Assembly (NCBI GenBank): GCA_030015575.1
Contig: CM057347.1
Location: 507,411,176-507,475,175, forward strand
Direction: 5' to 3'
DNA length: 64,000 nucleotides
Origin: Agapanthus africanus
Lineage: Eukaryota > Streptophyta > Magnoliopsida > Asparagales > Amaryllidaceae
Position 1 is the first letter of the stretch; the number at the start of each line of letters is the position of its first letter. Shown in pieces: positions 10,791 to 22,318 of this stretch. Both the position numbers and the translations under genes were made by a program. The notes beneath the pieces are model-generated. The model ran no database searches. It saw only the letters and a program-made list of their open reading frames with translations, and was not told the DNA's origin.

Positions 10791-11900
10791 TGATCCTATG
10801 GCTGAAGCGTAGGGAATAATGCTCATGCAAGCTCTCTCTTCATCAGACTTTGGGCAAAAGTCCTTGGAGAGAGTGACTCCATGGCAAACGGGTAAGGCAC
10901 CCCGCTTGGAGTCTTCCATACTAAATCTCTTTAGGATGGTGTTGATGTACCTGCTTTGGGACAATCCCAATAACCGTTTGGATCTATCCCTATAGATCCG
11001 TATGCCCAATATGTACGTGGCATCACCCAGGTCCTTCAAGAGAACCTTTGTGATAAGAATGATTTGACCAACTGTAGCATAGGAATGTCATTTCTTATCA
11101 GAAGAATGTCATCCACGTACAATACGAGGAATGCAACAGTTCTCCCTACAGTCTTCTTATAAACACAAGATTTATCTGGATTTTTGACGAAATCAAACTC
11201 TTTGATAACATCATCAAAACAGATGTTCCAACTCCGTGATGCCTGCTTTAATCCATAAATGGATTTAAGCAACCTACATGCTTTCCCGCTGCTCCCACTG
11301 TCAATGAAGCCCTCTGGCTGATCCATATAAACGCATTATTCTAAATCACCATTTAGAAATGCAGTTTTAACGTCCATCTGCCAGATTTCATAGTCGTAGT
11401 GAGCGGCAATAGCAAGTAGGATCCGAATGGATTTAAGCATGGCTACCGGAGAGAAAGTCTCGTCATAGTCCAGTCCTGGCCTCTGACGAAAGCTTTTCGC
11501 TACCAACCTTGCCTTATAGGTCTCCACCTGCCCATCTACACTGATCTTTCTTTTAAAGATCCATTTGCACCCTACGAGTTTTATCCCAGAGGGCACATCC
11601 TCCAAAGTCCAGACTTTATTGGTGTACAGAGACTCCATTTCGAATCTCATGGCATCCAGCCACTTCATAGTGTCACCACTCGTGATAGCTTGTTGAAAGC
11701 TGGCAGGGTCATCATCATCCATGATGCAATCTTCTCTATCACCATCAATGAGAAAACCGTAGTATCTCTCCGGTGGGCGAGAAGTCCTACCAGATCTATG
11801 GAGTGGCTGAGGTTTATAAGATTCTGTTGCAACATCAGATTCAACCAAGTCGTCATTTGTAACTTGTGTCTCTAGAACCTCTTCTAGATCTACCACATTG
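10790..11900 (-). pseudogene. Copia reverse transcriptase region of element H
   Basis: Minus-strand frames carry the copia RT hallmarks: 'GCKWIFKRK', 'KARLVAKSFRQRPGLDYDET', 'QMDVKTAFLNGDLE', 'SIYGLKQASRSW' and the catalytic 'LYVDDILLI' box. It sits downstream of integrase, as expected for Ty1/copia. Broken fossil in several frames. Confidence 0.9.
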
Positions 11901-12860
11901 CCATTAGTATCATTTGGAAAAATCTCATTTTCTAAAAATGTGGCATGTAGAGAAACAAATACCTTTTGTTCCTCCTTGTGGTTGAAAAGATATCCAAACG
12001 AATGTTTTGGATATCACACAAATATACATTTGACCGATCATGTCTCGAGTTTGTCTGGATTCTGCTTTTTGACAAAAGCCGGACAACCCCAAATCTTAAC
12101 TAGCTTAAGAGATGGTCTCTTTCCATACCAAATCTCATATGGAGTGGTAGACACGGTCTTGGTTGGAATTTTATTCAACAGAAAAGCTACAGTCTCCAAT
12201 GCATGCCCCCAAATGAAGAAAGGTAACTCGGTGTCACTCATCATGGATCGTACCATATCTAATAGGGTACGATTCCGCCGTTCTGACACACCGTTGTGCT
12301 GTGGTGTGTAAGGGAGAGTGAGCTGAGAGAGAATCCCATTCTCTTTTAGGAAGTTCAAAAACTCAGTACTAAGATACTCTCCACCTCGATCTGATCGAAG
12401 TATCTTGATACTCATTCCTGTTTGTTTTTCTACTTTAAGTTTGTACTCCGTGAATTTCTCGAAAGCTTCAGACTTATGCTTTAATAAAAACACATGACCG
12501 AATCTTGAGAAATCATCAGTAAAAGTTATGAAGTAAGAAAAACCGCCTCTCGCATGTGTAGACATTGGCCCACATACATCACTATGTATGAGGCCCAAGA
12601 GTTCTGTAACTCTTTCTCCGTGTCCAGTTAACGGAGTTTTGGTCATTTTTCCTTTGATACAAGACTGACAAGTCGCATAAGATTTATACTCAAAAGGATT
12701 TAAATATCCATCTTTATGAAACTTATTTAGTCTTATTTCATTAATATGACCAAGTCTACAACGCCAAAGAAAAGCTTCATTCATATCTGAAAATTTTCTT
12801 TTATTTGTGTGTTGTATGTTGAAAACTGTGTGTTGATTTAGGACGTATATCCCGTTATTA
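11900..12860 (-). pseudogene. Copia integrase region of element H
   Basis: It shows the HHCC zinc-binding part ('RLGHI', 'CQSCIKGK'), then the catalytic core with 'LIHSDVCGPM', 'FITFTDDFSRFGHV' and 'LRSDRGGEYLS', then 'NGVSERRNRTLLDMVRSMM' and the 'WGHALETVAFLLN' stretch. This order is typical of plant copia integrase. The frame also includes the protease upstream. Confidence 0.92.
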
Positions 12861-12949
12861 AGTGTACCACAACCAATCAACTCTTGATTTAGTTTAATGT
12901 TCATAATATTGTGCTGCAATATAAAATGATATCCTTCAATGTCTAACAA

Positions 12950-13175
12950 AGAAACGGATATTATATTACATAGCATGTTTGGTACAAAATAACATGGGTT
13001 CAAAACCAATATACAACCCAAAGGCAACCCTAGGTGATACTCTCCCACTGAAACTGCATGTACATTGGAACTATTTCCAACTCGGAGAGTATGATCACCG
13101 GTCTTCAAAACTCTGCTATTTCTCAGACCCTGCACAGAATTGCAGATATGAGAACCCGATCCGGTATCCAATACC
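12950..13175 (-). pseudogene. Copia aspartic protease region of element H
   Basis: The active-site signature MDTGSGSHICNS is at the start of the domain, followed by the 'GNSSNVHAVSVGEYHLGLP' strand region and 'NMLCNIISVS'. It lies between gag and integrase. Confidence 0.85.
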
Positions 13176-14060
13176 TAGGAAGCAGAGTTAATAAAGAAAC
13201 AGTTTTCAGTTACAAACACACCTGAAGCGGAAGCATCACCAGGCTTCTTTTTCTTGAGATCCAAGTACTCAGTACAATTTCGCTTCCAGTGCCCTGACTT
13301 CTTGCAATAGAAACATTCTCCTTTTCCCGACTCTGCGGTTTTGGATTTGTCTTTCCCCTTTGCTTTCTTGATTCCACCTCTTGGTTTGGTGAATTTCTTC
13401 TTATTATTTCCCTTGGCCTTAGCTTTTGGGACGGAATAGGAAGATTGTCCAACAATCAGAGACGGGGACTTTGCCTTAAGCGTGCTCTCCGCACTCCTTA
13501 ACATATTGAGAAGTTCAGGTAGTGACTTCTCCATGTTATGCATGTTGAAGTTCACTATGAATGGAGCAAAGGCAGAGAGAAGAGACTGAAGAACAATATC
13601 AGTATACTGTTCGTTATCCATTGTCCATCTGAGGTTCTCAAGCTCTTCAATAAGAGCTATCATCTTCAAAACGTGATCGTTTACTGGTGTGCCAGGAGCC
13701 ATCCGCATCTGAAATAACTTTTGAGATGCTTCGTATCTCAGGGTCCGAGATTGCTCCCCATACAACTCTTTTGTATGGAGAAATATGGATTGAACATCCA
13801 TCTGCTCGTGTTGCTTTTGATGTGTAGTGTCCATCTATGCAAGCGCGAGGCATTTGGCAGTAACACAGTCAATATCCCACGTTTTGCGGATCTCCTTATC
13901 CGCAACAGAAGATTCAGGACCTAGGCTGGGCGGGGCTGTGGTAGTAAGGACATATGTTACCTTATCATATGTGAGATCAATGTTAATGTTCCTCAACCAG
14001 TCTTTATAGTTCGGTCTGGTCAGCTTGTTTTTATCTAGTAAAAGCTTAAGGCATGTCATT
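13175..14060 (-). pseudogene. Copia gag region of element H
   Basis: The N-terminal part has 'NKLTRPNYKDWLRNINIDL', the usual start of Angela/TNT-type gag. The middle has the UBN2-like 'LRYEASQKLFQMRMAPGTPV' stretch. The C-terminal part has a basic region and a zinc knuckle CFYCKKSGHWKRNC (C-x2-C-x4-H-x4-C). It packages the element RNA in the virus-like particle. Confidence 0.88.
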
Positions 14061-14490
14061 GGTATCTGCCATTAAGAGAGAGAAAAGAATACACTCAGCG
14101 AAAACTCTTGCAAAGATCATATTGGTTATTACCTTGTCTAATCGATATCTCCCACTGCTTTTATCAAATTTTCTTTCAAACCTTAAAAAGAAAACTAGCC
14201 AGGATTAATTACATTCTAAAACTTCGCTAATCGTTCAGCCAGACCAGTGCCGGTACTTTGAGGGAGGTTCCCCGTGCTTTCGTACAGACCTAATTAAAGT
14301 AAACCTTGTTTTCCCAGAGGCGTAGCCCCGTTGACACCTTTCTAGCTAATAGGTTAGCTAATTGTAAAGTGCAAAAATCTCCTGGGAGAAACTCTTGGTC
14401 ACAGTGGGATCGGGATCCTACTATCACATAGAAGGTATGCAATCTCATTGCAAATTTCAACCCTTGAAACTCCCGATGTGGTTTTTACCC

Positions 14491-14536
14491 CTAGTACTTA
14501 TGACCTTAGCTATGGTCAACATATCATAAGTACTAG
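14491..14536. repeat. Hairpin with 13-bp perfect arms
   Basis: The left arm CTAGTACTTATGA (14491-14503) is perfectly complementary to 14524-14536. The 20-base loop ccttagctatggtcaacata is repeated, with small changes, in the next hairpin. Confidence 0.85.
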
Positions 14537-14560
14537 TCAAGTTCTACCCGTCATTTCATG

Positions 14561-14627
14561 ATTAATTAGACCCACCCACATGACCCTTGGTTATAGTCAA
14601 CATAATCATGTGACTGTCCTAATTAAT
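14561..14627. repeat. Two-tier hairpin with the same loop
   Basis: The outer arms ATTAATTAG (14561) and its complement (14619-14627) enclose inner arms CACATGA (14577) and TCATGTG (14606). The loop cccttggttatagtcaacat matches the loop of the hairpin at 14491, although the stems are unrelated. Confidence 0.85.
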
Positions 14628-15013
14628 CGCATCATATGCTGTGTAGGAATACATCACGTAGCTACCGTACACTACGCCCTGGCTAAAGTCAATATACATA
14701 GCACGAATACTAAGTACTCTACTTCTTAAAATGACGGAGGGATGCGAATAGTTTTTAAGAAAACCTTTAATGCTTTGAACTTGATATCGTTGTAGAATCC
14801 AATGGTTTTAAAAAGAGTGGCTTAAGCTCCGTATTTTGAAAACTTGCTTTTTCATAAAAGCCGAGTATGTTTCAAATCCGATTCTACAACATCTTTTAGG
14901 TTCATTTTTCTTTACATTAATCTCATTAATGTAGTCCCATCATTTAAGTCCTTAAGCCATCACAGAAAAGAAAAGAAAATAGAACGTACGCTTATGCCAT
15001 CCGCATTCGCCAA

Positions 15014-16496
15014 CCCGGTTGACTAAGTCAAAGTCAAGGTCAAGGTCAACCCCAAACCAAGTGAGCCCGATCCCAGATCAAGTGGGCCCATGCCCAGGTC
15101 GAGTCCGAACATGAAGCGGCTGGCCCTCCTCCCTGCCAAAATAAAAATCATGTAATAAATAATTTTTATGTAATTTTTTATGCATGAATGTAAGCAAAAT
15201 GGGCATAAAGCCAAATTTTTGTAAAGCCCATGGCTTATGTGCAAAAAGAAATAGCACATGAGACATGAGATGGGCAAAATGCCATTTTGTAAAGCCTGAG
15301 GGGCTATATGTAAATGTGTAAGCCTATATATGATGATGAATAAAAAAAAGATCTTTTCACTCCCCAAAAATTAGGGCCTGTGTCTCTTTCTCCTTTCTCA
15401 AGATTCTAAAACCTTCTTCTTTCTTTTGAATTAAATCAAGAGTTTTACTCTTATTTTTCCAAAACTAAATAGTTTTTCACCACAAAACCCACAAAGGGGA
15501 ACTTGGATTTTCCATTAGATCTCAAAAAGGGGAGATTTTTAAGTCTCACCCCTTTTTCCAAGATCCGGTCGAACGACAAGAAGAAGAAGGAGACCCATCT
15601 CCAGAAACCCCACTTTGGGGAAGATTCAGGGCTCAAGGGGAGATGCCCCTTCATCAGCCTCAAAATATCCTAGGAGTTTAACTCCTCATATATATATATA
15701 CACAAAAAATAATAAGTGTTCCTTTCTGGGAGTACAACTCCCATTGTAGGGACAAAGTCCTTTTTGCCTCTCAGAGCGCTAGCGCTCATCCACGTACCTG
15801 GCACATAGGGCGTTAGCGCTCACTTGCGCTCAGAGCGCTAGCGCCCAAAGCGCTAGCGCCCGAGCGCCCACGTACCTTGCACGTGGGGCGCTTGCACCTA
15901 AAGCGCTAGCGCCCCAATCGCAAGTGCCCGAGCACCCAAAGCGCTTGCACCCTAGTGCTCAAAGAGCTAGCACCCAAAGCGCTAGCGCTAGGCTAGCGTC
16001 CTAGCGCCAGCGCTAGCGCCCGAGCGCTTTCTCCCACGCATCCTTTGGATACCCTTTTTCCCTTATATATATATAACACCACACCCACACACACACACAT
16101 ACTCCATACTAAAAATACCTCCCCTGTTAGAAAATTTTTTCTAACTGGACGCTGTCCCGCATCCCGCAAGGGGGCTGCTAGCCCCCTTGACCCCCAGCCC
16201 GCTATTCGGATAGCGGGACCCCCATGAAAACTCTGCGGGGCCACCGATATATCCAAACCCCCCTTCAAAACACAACACTGCACATTGAGTTCGCATGACC
16301 AGTTTAACCCGTTAATCGGAGGTTCTCTCGCTCCAAAGGCGAGGGGTAATTAACGGCAGCTTAGTCCGCGGCTGCCAGAGATTCGGATCCCCACAATCAT
16401 TAAACCCCGGACTATCCTAGGCAGGGGGAATCTGTAATGCGCCTGACAAGCACGCGCGCATTCCCATCTCAATGGGGTGACGAAAAACACCCTACA
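15014..16496 (+). mobile_element. Tat-family LTR remnant (B family)
   Basis: It matches the LTRs of element B (23796 and 35159) from about 21 bases inside the start through to the end, ..gacgaaaaacaccctaca. It includes the GCGCTAGCGC-rich block (15770-16030). The right neighbour is the tail of the 3' LTR of element G. The left neighbour is the leader of element H, so the first bases of this LTR and most of G's LTR were lost in one deletion. Confidence 0.85.
15770..16030. repeat. AGCGCTAGCGC palindrome block
   Basis: Repeats of words like agcgctagcgcc, with CACGTA/CACGTG boxes between them. The same block occurs in both LTRs of element B (24590-24960 and 35960-36435). Confidence 0.8.
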
Positions 16497-16681
16497 GACC
16501 CGAAGGACTTGATACTAGGAGGTATAACTTTCTTCCGAGTAGTTAAACCTCATAGTAGTTTTCTTAGTTAAGGTTCAAGTAAAGATCCTGGAGTTTAGTT
16601 TGTGTTGCGAAGCTTGTAAAAATCGTTTTTTGCATATTCCGCCTCCTCGCGAACTCGCCGGGTGCGCGACATCGACTTACA
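16497..16681 (+). repeat. End of the 3' LTR of element G
   Basis: It matches 7633-7817 of the 5' LTR, ending cgacttaca. It is followed by the target duplication gtccc and the rest of solo LTR C1. Confidence 0.88.
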
Positions 16682-16686
16682 GTCCC

Positions 16687-17261
16687 GTGGGTTATGACGG
16701 GGCCTTGTACTACATGTTAAGATAGTCCACGGGGTAAGATGAACTCCTCTCATATACACAAATACCTTCTGTACCAAGCTACAAACAACTACGTTAGAAT
16801 AACAATCATATACATGTACAATTTACAGTTTCATTTTACGTTACCTGTTCTATTCCATTATTTCTTTAGGGACTTACAGAGCACTAGTTCGCTGACGACA
16901 TTTCTGTCTTTTCTTTCTTTGGAATGTTCGTCAGGAGGACCGGACTCTCCAGAGATCGATCCTAGCCAGGAGGATTTGGACTAGCACATTGCCTAGCCGG
17001 ACCTCTAGCTCTCCTTGTATTTACTTTCAGTTTGTATGCCACTGTTTAGGCACTGTTTATATCATTATATCTTTTCATTTTCAAACAGTTGTATATAAAG
17101 TGAATGTAAATAAAAGTAGCTGTTTATATTTTTATATCACTTGTCATTCTTATGATTTTATATATATATTGCTTAATTACGCTTAACGTATTTATTTTTT
17201 AGTAAATACGTTGCGGCCTGTCACGTCACTGATTCCGTATACTGGGAAGCGGGGCGTGACA
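16687..17261 (+). repeat. Right part of solo LTR C1
   Basis: It continues the LTR from 5844 and ends GGGGCGTGACA. It is followed by the duplication gtatc. Confidence 0.88.
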
Positions 17262-17266
17262 GTATC

Positions 17267-18689
17267 TTATGAAAAAATTTAGCTCTTAAATTTCTTAAGT
17301 TCGGGAGTAATCGGACAACAGCTGCACATAGATGGCAGAATTTGTGTTTTTTTCTGAGACAATTGCCATTAATAACTTCGTTAATTTGTCTAACATAATT
17401 AGGCAAGCACTCACTTTCTCCGGCTCGCTGGGACTCAAGAGAAATGATACCGCTTAAACCTATATTAATGCAGAGTCTTTAATATTTATTATTGTTATTT
17501 ATTTTGTATTTATATTGTTTGCATATCTCGAGGGGGCTTTATGAAAAATACTTTAATATTGTTTAAAAATAAATCTCGAGGTGATTTATGTTATTTAAAG
17601 TTTTTATGAATATGTATTTTAATTTAGATGGTGTTTTAGTGATGAAACCTAGTTTTTTAAAAGTTTATGCTATTTTAATGAAAACTATTTCTTTTGTAAA
17701 TTTGGTGGTATTTTATTAAAATTTCAACCTTTCATTTTAAAATTTAGTTTTACAATTTGCTTTTATTGAAAATACAGTTTTATAATTTTTATATAATTTT
17801 CTAAAGTTTAATTTGTTTTAAAAAAATAATCGTATTTCTTTTAAATCGTATTTTCATTCCTTTCGAAACAGAATTATCCGTGAAGAGCTCTGCATCTCGC
17901 TCTACTATCTCAAGGACGTGCGATAATTCACACCATCCATAGGGCGGGTCCTCTAAAGAGGGTTGTAGAGGTGTAGTTGCAAAAGATTTTTCAAATATCG
18001 ATTAAAACGTATTTTTATAAAATGATGGTATTTTTTTGCAAATTGATTCATTTAGATGAAAAATTCTAATTAAACATCATGCTATGAATCAAAAGTGTGG
18101 GGGGGGAGGGGGGGTAGGTCATTACCCCGTGAAGGTTCTAGAGATATGTATGCTAGTTATCGGTTAAAAGGTTGTATTTAAAGTTCATGGTATTTATATG
18201 AAAAAAATTCAATATGTGTTTATTGCGCATGAAATTTTAATTACATAAAAAGGTCAATGAGTTGATTAATATTTCAAGGTGAGATTTGAGGGTTAAAGTG
18301 AAATATTAACATATCAAAGGTGATAAAAAATTATTTAAAAGGAAAAGATTACAAGTCAACTTCACTTTTCGATTATTATTTTAAGAAGATGGTTTGAGTC
18401 GAAACGAAAGAGAGATAAAGTGACTTACGGTTTTAGAGTATTGAGAAAAGAGTAAGGAAGAGGGAGAAGTCTTCGTGGTGTCGCGGTAGCTCCGGGAACA
18501 ACTCCTATATTTAACAAAAAGAACTTGGTTGCTAACTCCATTTGACTCCACTTGCACTAAGAAAAGTTTAGGAGAATTTTGATAGAGATTTTTCAGAATG
18601 GGGAGAGCTAGGGGATGTGATGTATTTATAGTGTAGGGATGAGGGTGTATGAGTTAAAGAATTGGAATTAAAATAAATTAAAATAGGAT
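17267..18689 (-). mobile_element. Tekay-like LTR C0, segment 2
   Basis: The reverse complement matches the first half of the family LTR. It includes the TATA box (18623-18630 minus), the pre-gag leader words and the 'gcagcagttaccgataac'-like segment near 17300. The last five bases (aggat) are the target copied on both sides of solo LTR C2. No gene is present. Confidence 0.82.
18623..18630 (-). promoter_or_regulatory. LTR TATA box (C0)
   Basis: The minus strand reads cactaTAAATACatc, equivalent to the TATA boxes of the plus-strand copies. Confidence 0.6.
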
Positions 18690-21459
18690 TGTAACGACTC
18701 TAATTTCACGGTACCAAATTTTTTTTAAAGTTAATGTACAGAATGGATTTTGCTAATCTGAGTACAAGTTATAAATTAAATTTGCTTAAGAACAATTAGA
18801 AACAACTTGTAGCCCACTGGTAAAGCCTTGCATTGCAGTGGCGTAGCCCCTGTATTCGAATCCCATCAGCAACAAATATTTTTTACTAATTTTTATTTTA
18901 AACTTTTTGGAAGTCCAAAATTTTACGAGTGCAATACACGTAAGAAATGAAAAGACAGAAAAATAAACATGTGCACAATATTGTATGAACAGACGAGAAC
19001 ACGTGGCATCAATCTAATCCCCCACCCCTTCAACTCAACCGGCGAGATCCTCCGTTTGGCCGGAACCGCCAGGCCCCACCATAGGGAATGGTCCCCGTTC
19101 TTTGCACATTTGACCCTTGGCCTACCCCACTATCCCTATTCTGTTTATTTTTCCTGCAATTATCCAGAGAATTAAAATGAAGTTTTAAATCCAAATTTTA
19201 ATGCATTTTTAATTTGTTCTTCAATTCCCAAACCCTAATTTCATCCTATAAATATAACCCCATTGCTTAACCTCTTCATTCTGAAATCTATTGCCAAAAT
19301 TCTCAAAATTTCTAAGTCCAAGAAGTACAAGTGGAGTTAGCCCTAGGTCAATTTCCGGCGAGGATTGGAGACGTTTCCGGCGACTCCACGACTGCGCGAA
19401 GGCTACCATTCTCTTTCTCTACCCCCTTCTATTCTTTTAGCAAGTAAGTCCCATATTCCCTCTTCTATTTCTACTATAAAAATTCTTCTTTTCAAAACTT
19501 GTCGGTAAGTGGAGTTATACCGGCATTCGATTTTATAAGCTTTAAAATTACAATTTCTCTTGGGAATCACTCATCCATATCACTATATCTTACTCATTAA
19601 TCATGGAACAAATAATTCGAACAATTTTCATCTTAAAATATCATGTTATGTAACTTTAAATTGCGTTTTTCGTTTAAATATCACATACTTTACATATGAC
19701 ATCTTTAATTATTTTTACTTAGCATACCTTTAGAAAAGCTCACGATCTAATGACCTACCTCTCACATACACACATCTCGACTTAGCATATTTCTCTTGAA
19801 CAATATTTTTGTGGCAAAATACAACTTTTCATCAAAATACCTTAAACTATTAAAAACAGGATTTTAAAAAAATTATGTTACTTAATTCTTTGTGATTATA
19901 CCTCTACAACCCATTTTGGGGAACACGCTATTGGATGGTGCGGATTATTGCACATCCTCGGGAGTAGTCGAGCGAGATGCAGACCTTCTCACGGAGCATA
20001 CGATCTCGATGGAATTTTAATACAATTTTTAAGAAAAATGAGCATTTCTATTTAATAATAAAAATTTATTTTTAATAATTATATAAATATTATCAAACCA
20101 TATATTTTTAAGATATTATTAAATTCCATGTTTTCTAAACAAAATAAAAAAATTACAAGTTTCATGAAAACACTATCAAGAATCAATACAAGTCAAACTT
20201 TACACTAAAATACCTTGAACTATTTAAGTTTCACTAATATACTTCATTCTTTAAAAATTTATATCCATAAAAACCCTAAATAACACAAATAAATACTTGA
20301 GGTTTATTTTGAAAGTATACTAAAAATATTTTTATAAAACCCCCTCAAGTTATATTAAATTACAATAAAGACCCTAGTAAATATAGGTTTAAGCAGGTCC
20401 AATTCTCTTTAGCCTCAGGGAGCCGGGAAAAGTGAGTGCTTGCTTATTTAAGGTAGAAAACTAAAACGGGGTTATCAATGGTAATTGTCTTGGAAAAAGA
20501 CACAAATCCTGCCGTCCATGGGCAGCAGTTACCGATAACACCAAAATCTAATTCAGGATCCAAATATGTTTAAGTGTTTGACTCAATCTGAGTCTCAGTT
20601 TAATATGTATCCAATATACCAAATATGAATACTTGAACATGAATACCAGAACAATATCAACTTGATTTGACCGAACTATGGCTATATCTTGAACTTGACT
20701 ACATGAATATCGCTTACATCCTGAATCAGTTTATGTGAACAACTTATACCATGGTCTCGGCAAGTATGATAACTACAAATCAATATAATATACACTACAG
20801 GGTTTTAACGGGATAGATTGGTATGGAATGTGTTAAAAATGGCACGATGATGGTCACTAAAAGAAACCTATATGAACATCCTGTGCCGTAGTCCCGTGGG
20901 TTTTGACGGAGCCTTGTACTTACATATTACCTTAATCCATAGAGCAAGTTGGACTCCTCTCGTATACACTGACACATTCTGTATCAAGTTACAAACAACT
21001 ACGTTAGCATAACAAATATATACCTTACATATTCTATTATCTTTATCTATCTATTACATTCTATCTTTTAGGATTTACTGGGCGCTAGTTCGCTGACGAC
21101 ATTCATGTCACTTCTTTCTTTGGAATGTGGTCAGGAGGATCCGAATCTCAGGAGATCAAGCCCAGCCAGGACGATTTGGAGCAGTTTACAGAGGAGGCAG
21201 ACTTTTAGGCCTTATTTGTACTATTTTTCTTTTCAGTTCATAAGCCATTGTTTAGTCATCGATTTCTATCATTGTACTTTACATTTCAGTTGTATGTAAA
21301 GAATGATTATCAATAAAAAATATTGTTTTATTACATCCCTTGTCATTCTTGAGCTTTACATTTATATTACTTATTTACGCTTAACGCGTTTACTTCTGAG
21401 TAAATACGTCGTGACCCGCCACGTCTACTTCCCCGTACACTGGGATGCGGGGCGTGACA
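18690..21459 (+). mobile_element. Solo LTR C2, Tekay-like family
   Basis: It starts TGTAACGACTC and ends GGGGCGTGACA, 2770 bases. It is flanked by a perfect duplication aggat (18685-18689 and 21460-21464). A TATA box is at 19247-19254 and a donor site near 19503. It has no internal region, so it is a solo LTR. It is inserted in the opposite-strand LTR C0 of its own family. Small open frames (18969-19175, 21105-21299) show no domain and are not genes. Confidence 0.92.
18790..18870 (+). other. tRNA-like segment in C2
   Basis: It reads tagcccactggtaaag and then tgtattcgaatcccatc, the second copy of the A-box/B-box-like pair seen at 3745. Confidence 0.45.
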
Positions 21460-21464
21460 AGGAT

Positions 21465-21505
21465 TAATGGTGAAATGAAAGGTCTCTAGATAAATGAAGA
21501 GTAAT
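21465..21505 (-). mobile_element. Tekay-like LTR C0, segment 3
   Basis: A short piece, matching the reverse complement of the region just upstream of the TATA box, lies between C2 and C. Its last five bases, gtaat, should be duplicated after the 3' end of element C outside the window. Confidence 0.6.
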
Positions 21506-21624
21506 TGTAACGACTCTGAAATTACTGTACGAAATTTTTTCAATTTAATATACAGAAAGGAGTTTACAAGCCTGAGTATAATTTAAAAGTTAATTTTTGT
21601 TTAAGAACAACAAGAAATAACTTG

Positions 21625-21690
21625 TAGCTCACTGGTAAAGCCTTGCATTGCTGTGACGTAGCCCCTGTGTTCGAACTCCATCAGGCACAT
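21625..21690 (+). other. tRNA-like segment in the 5' LTR of C
   Basis: It reads tagctcactggtaaagcc then tgtgttcgaactcc, close to pol III A and B boxes. The same segment is in the 3' LTR near 55200-55260. Confidence 0.5.
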
Positions 21691-22061
21691 TATATTTTTT
21701 TTTATTTTTCTTTTAAACTTTTTGGAAGCCCAAAAGTTTACACGTGCAATACACATAAAAATGAAAAGTCTGGAAAAATAAACATGTGGAAAAGGGTTTA
21801 AATACAGAGATGTACACGTGTCCAAAATCCACTGGCCTAACCCTACATTTCGACCGGCGAGATTGGCCTTTTGGTCGGCACCAACAGGCCCCCCGTAGGC
21901 AATGATGCCCAGGCTTTGCACACAAGTCCCTTGGCCTACCCCTAACTCCCCTGCACTGTTTGATTACTCTGCAATCAAACAGAGACCCCATAACTTCCCA
22001 TTTATTACTTTTTTAATGCATTTTAATTCACTCTTTTAATTCCAAAACTCTAATTCCACAC

Positions 22062-22069
22062 TATAAATA
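22062..22069 (+). promoter_or_regulatory. LTR TATA box (C, 5' LTR)
   Basis: TATAAATA in the context ccac-tataaatactatc. It would drive the genomic RNA of element C. Confidence 0.72.
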
Positions 22070-22318
22070 CTATCACAAACCCTATCCCTTCCTCATTCTG
22101 AAAATTATAGCCAAAATTCTCAAAGTTTTCTAAGTACAAGAAGTAAAAATGGAGTTAGCAAGAAATTGAGTTCCGGCGAGAATCGAAGCAAGTTTCGACG
22201 ACCCCGTGATGCCACGAAGATCAACACTCCTTCGTCTGCCTTTCCTCAGAATTACTATCTAGTAAGTCCCTCCCTATCCCTCTCTTTCTTCTTGAAAAAT
22301 TCTCTTTTTCAAAATATG

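Larger units (their letters stand above)
8073..15013 (-). mobile_element. Ty1/copia element H (Angela-like), lacking its 5' LTR
   Basis: On the minus strand the order is leader, gag, protease, integrase, reverse transcriptase, RNase H, polypurine tract and 3' LTR (8073-10117). Integrase before reverse transcriptase is diagnostic of Ty1/copia. The long LTR (about 2 kb), long leader and gag type suggest the Angela group, but the clade is not certain. The 5' LTR has been lost at a deletion junction near 15013. Broken, with perhaps six to eight interruptions in the coding region. It lies inside element G in the opposite orientation. Confidence 0.85.
14061..15013 (-). other. Untranslated leader of element H with long hairpins
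   Basis: This stretch lies upstream (minus direction) of gag and has no coding frame. It contains at least two strong hairpins with the same loop (see 14491 and 14561) and a decayed third near 14670-14700. No primer-binding site remains; the leader stops abruptly at the junction with a Tat LTR remnant at 15014. Confidence 0.65.
5845..16681 (+). mobile_element. Ty1/copia element G, composite and deleted
   Basis: The 5' LTR starts TGTTAGTGATATACGCCCTA at 5845 and ends ..cgacttaca at 7817. The last 185 bases of its 3' LTR survive at 16497-16681 with the same ending. The flanks atcct (5840-5844) and gtccc (16682-16686) form a target duplication with two transitions. Only about 255 bases of its own internal region remain. 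The rest is filled by element H on the opposite strand and a Tat LTR remnant. Broken. The two LTR pieces differ by roughly 5-6% by eye, so it is moderately old. Confidence 0.8.
3632..17261 (+). mobile_element. Solo LTR C1 of a Tekay-like Ty3/gypsy family, split by element G
   Basis: It starts TGTAACGACTC and ends GGGGCGTGACA. It is flanked by a perfect 5-base duplication gtatc (3627-3631 and 17262-17266). Without element G (5845-16681) the LTR is about 2.8 kb, the same as the LTR of element C. There is no internal region, so it is a solo LTR left by recombination between two LTRs. The LTR pieces are 3632-5844 and 16687-17261. It was inserted into the minus-strand LTR C0 of the same family. 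Confidence 0.9.

Noticed and set aside
11690-12311. Plus-strand open frames opposite the copia pol region
   Set aside because: They are shadows of the minus-strand RT and integrase coding sequence, with no domain of their own.
15023-15367. A 114-codon minus-strand frame with hydrophobic stretch
   Set aside because: It lies wholly in a B-family LTR, and similar frames appear in other LTR copies only because the sequence is the same.
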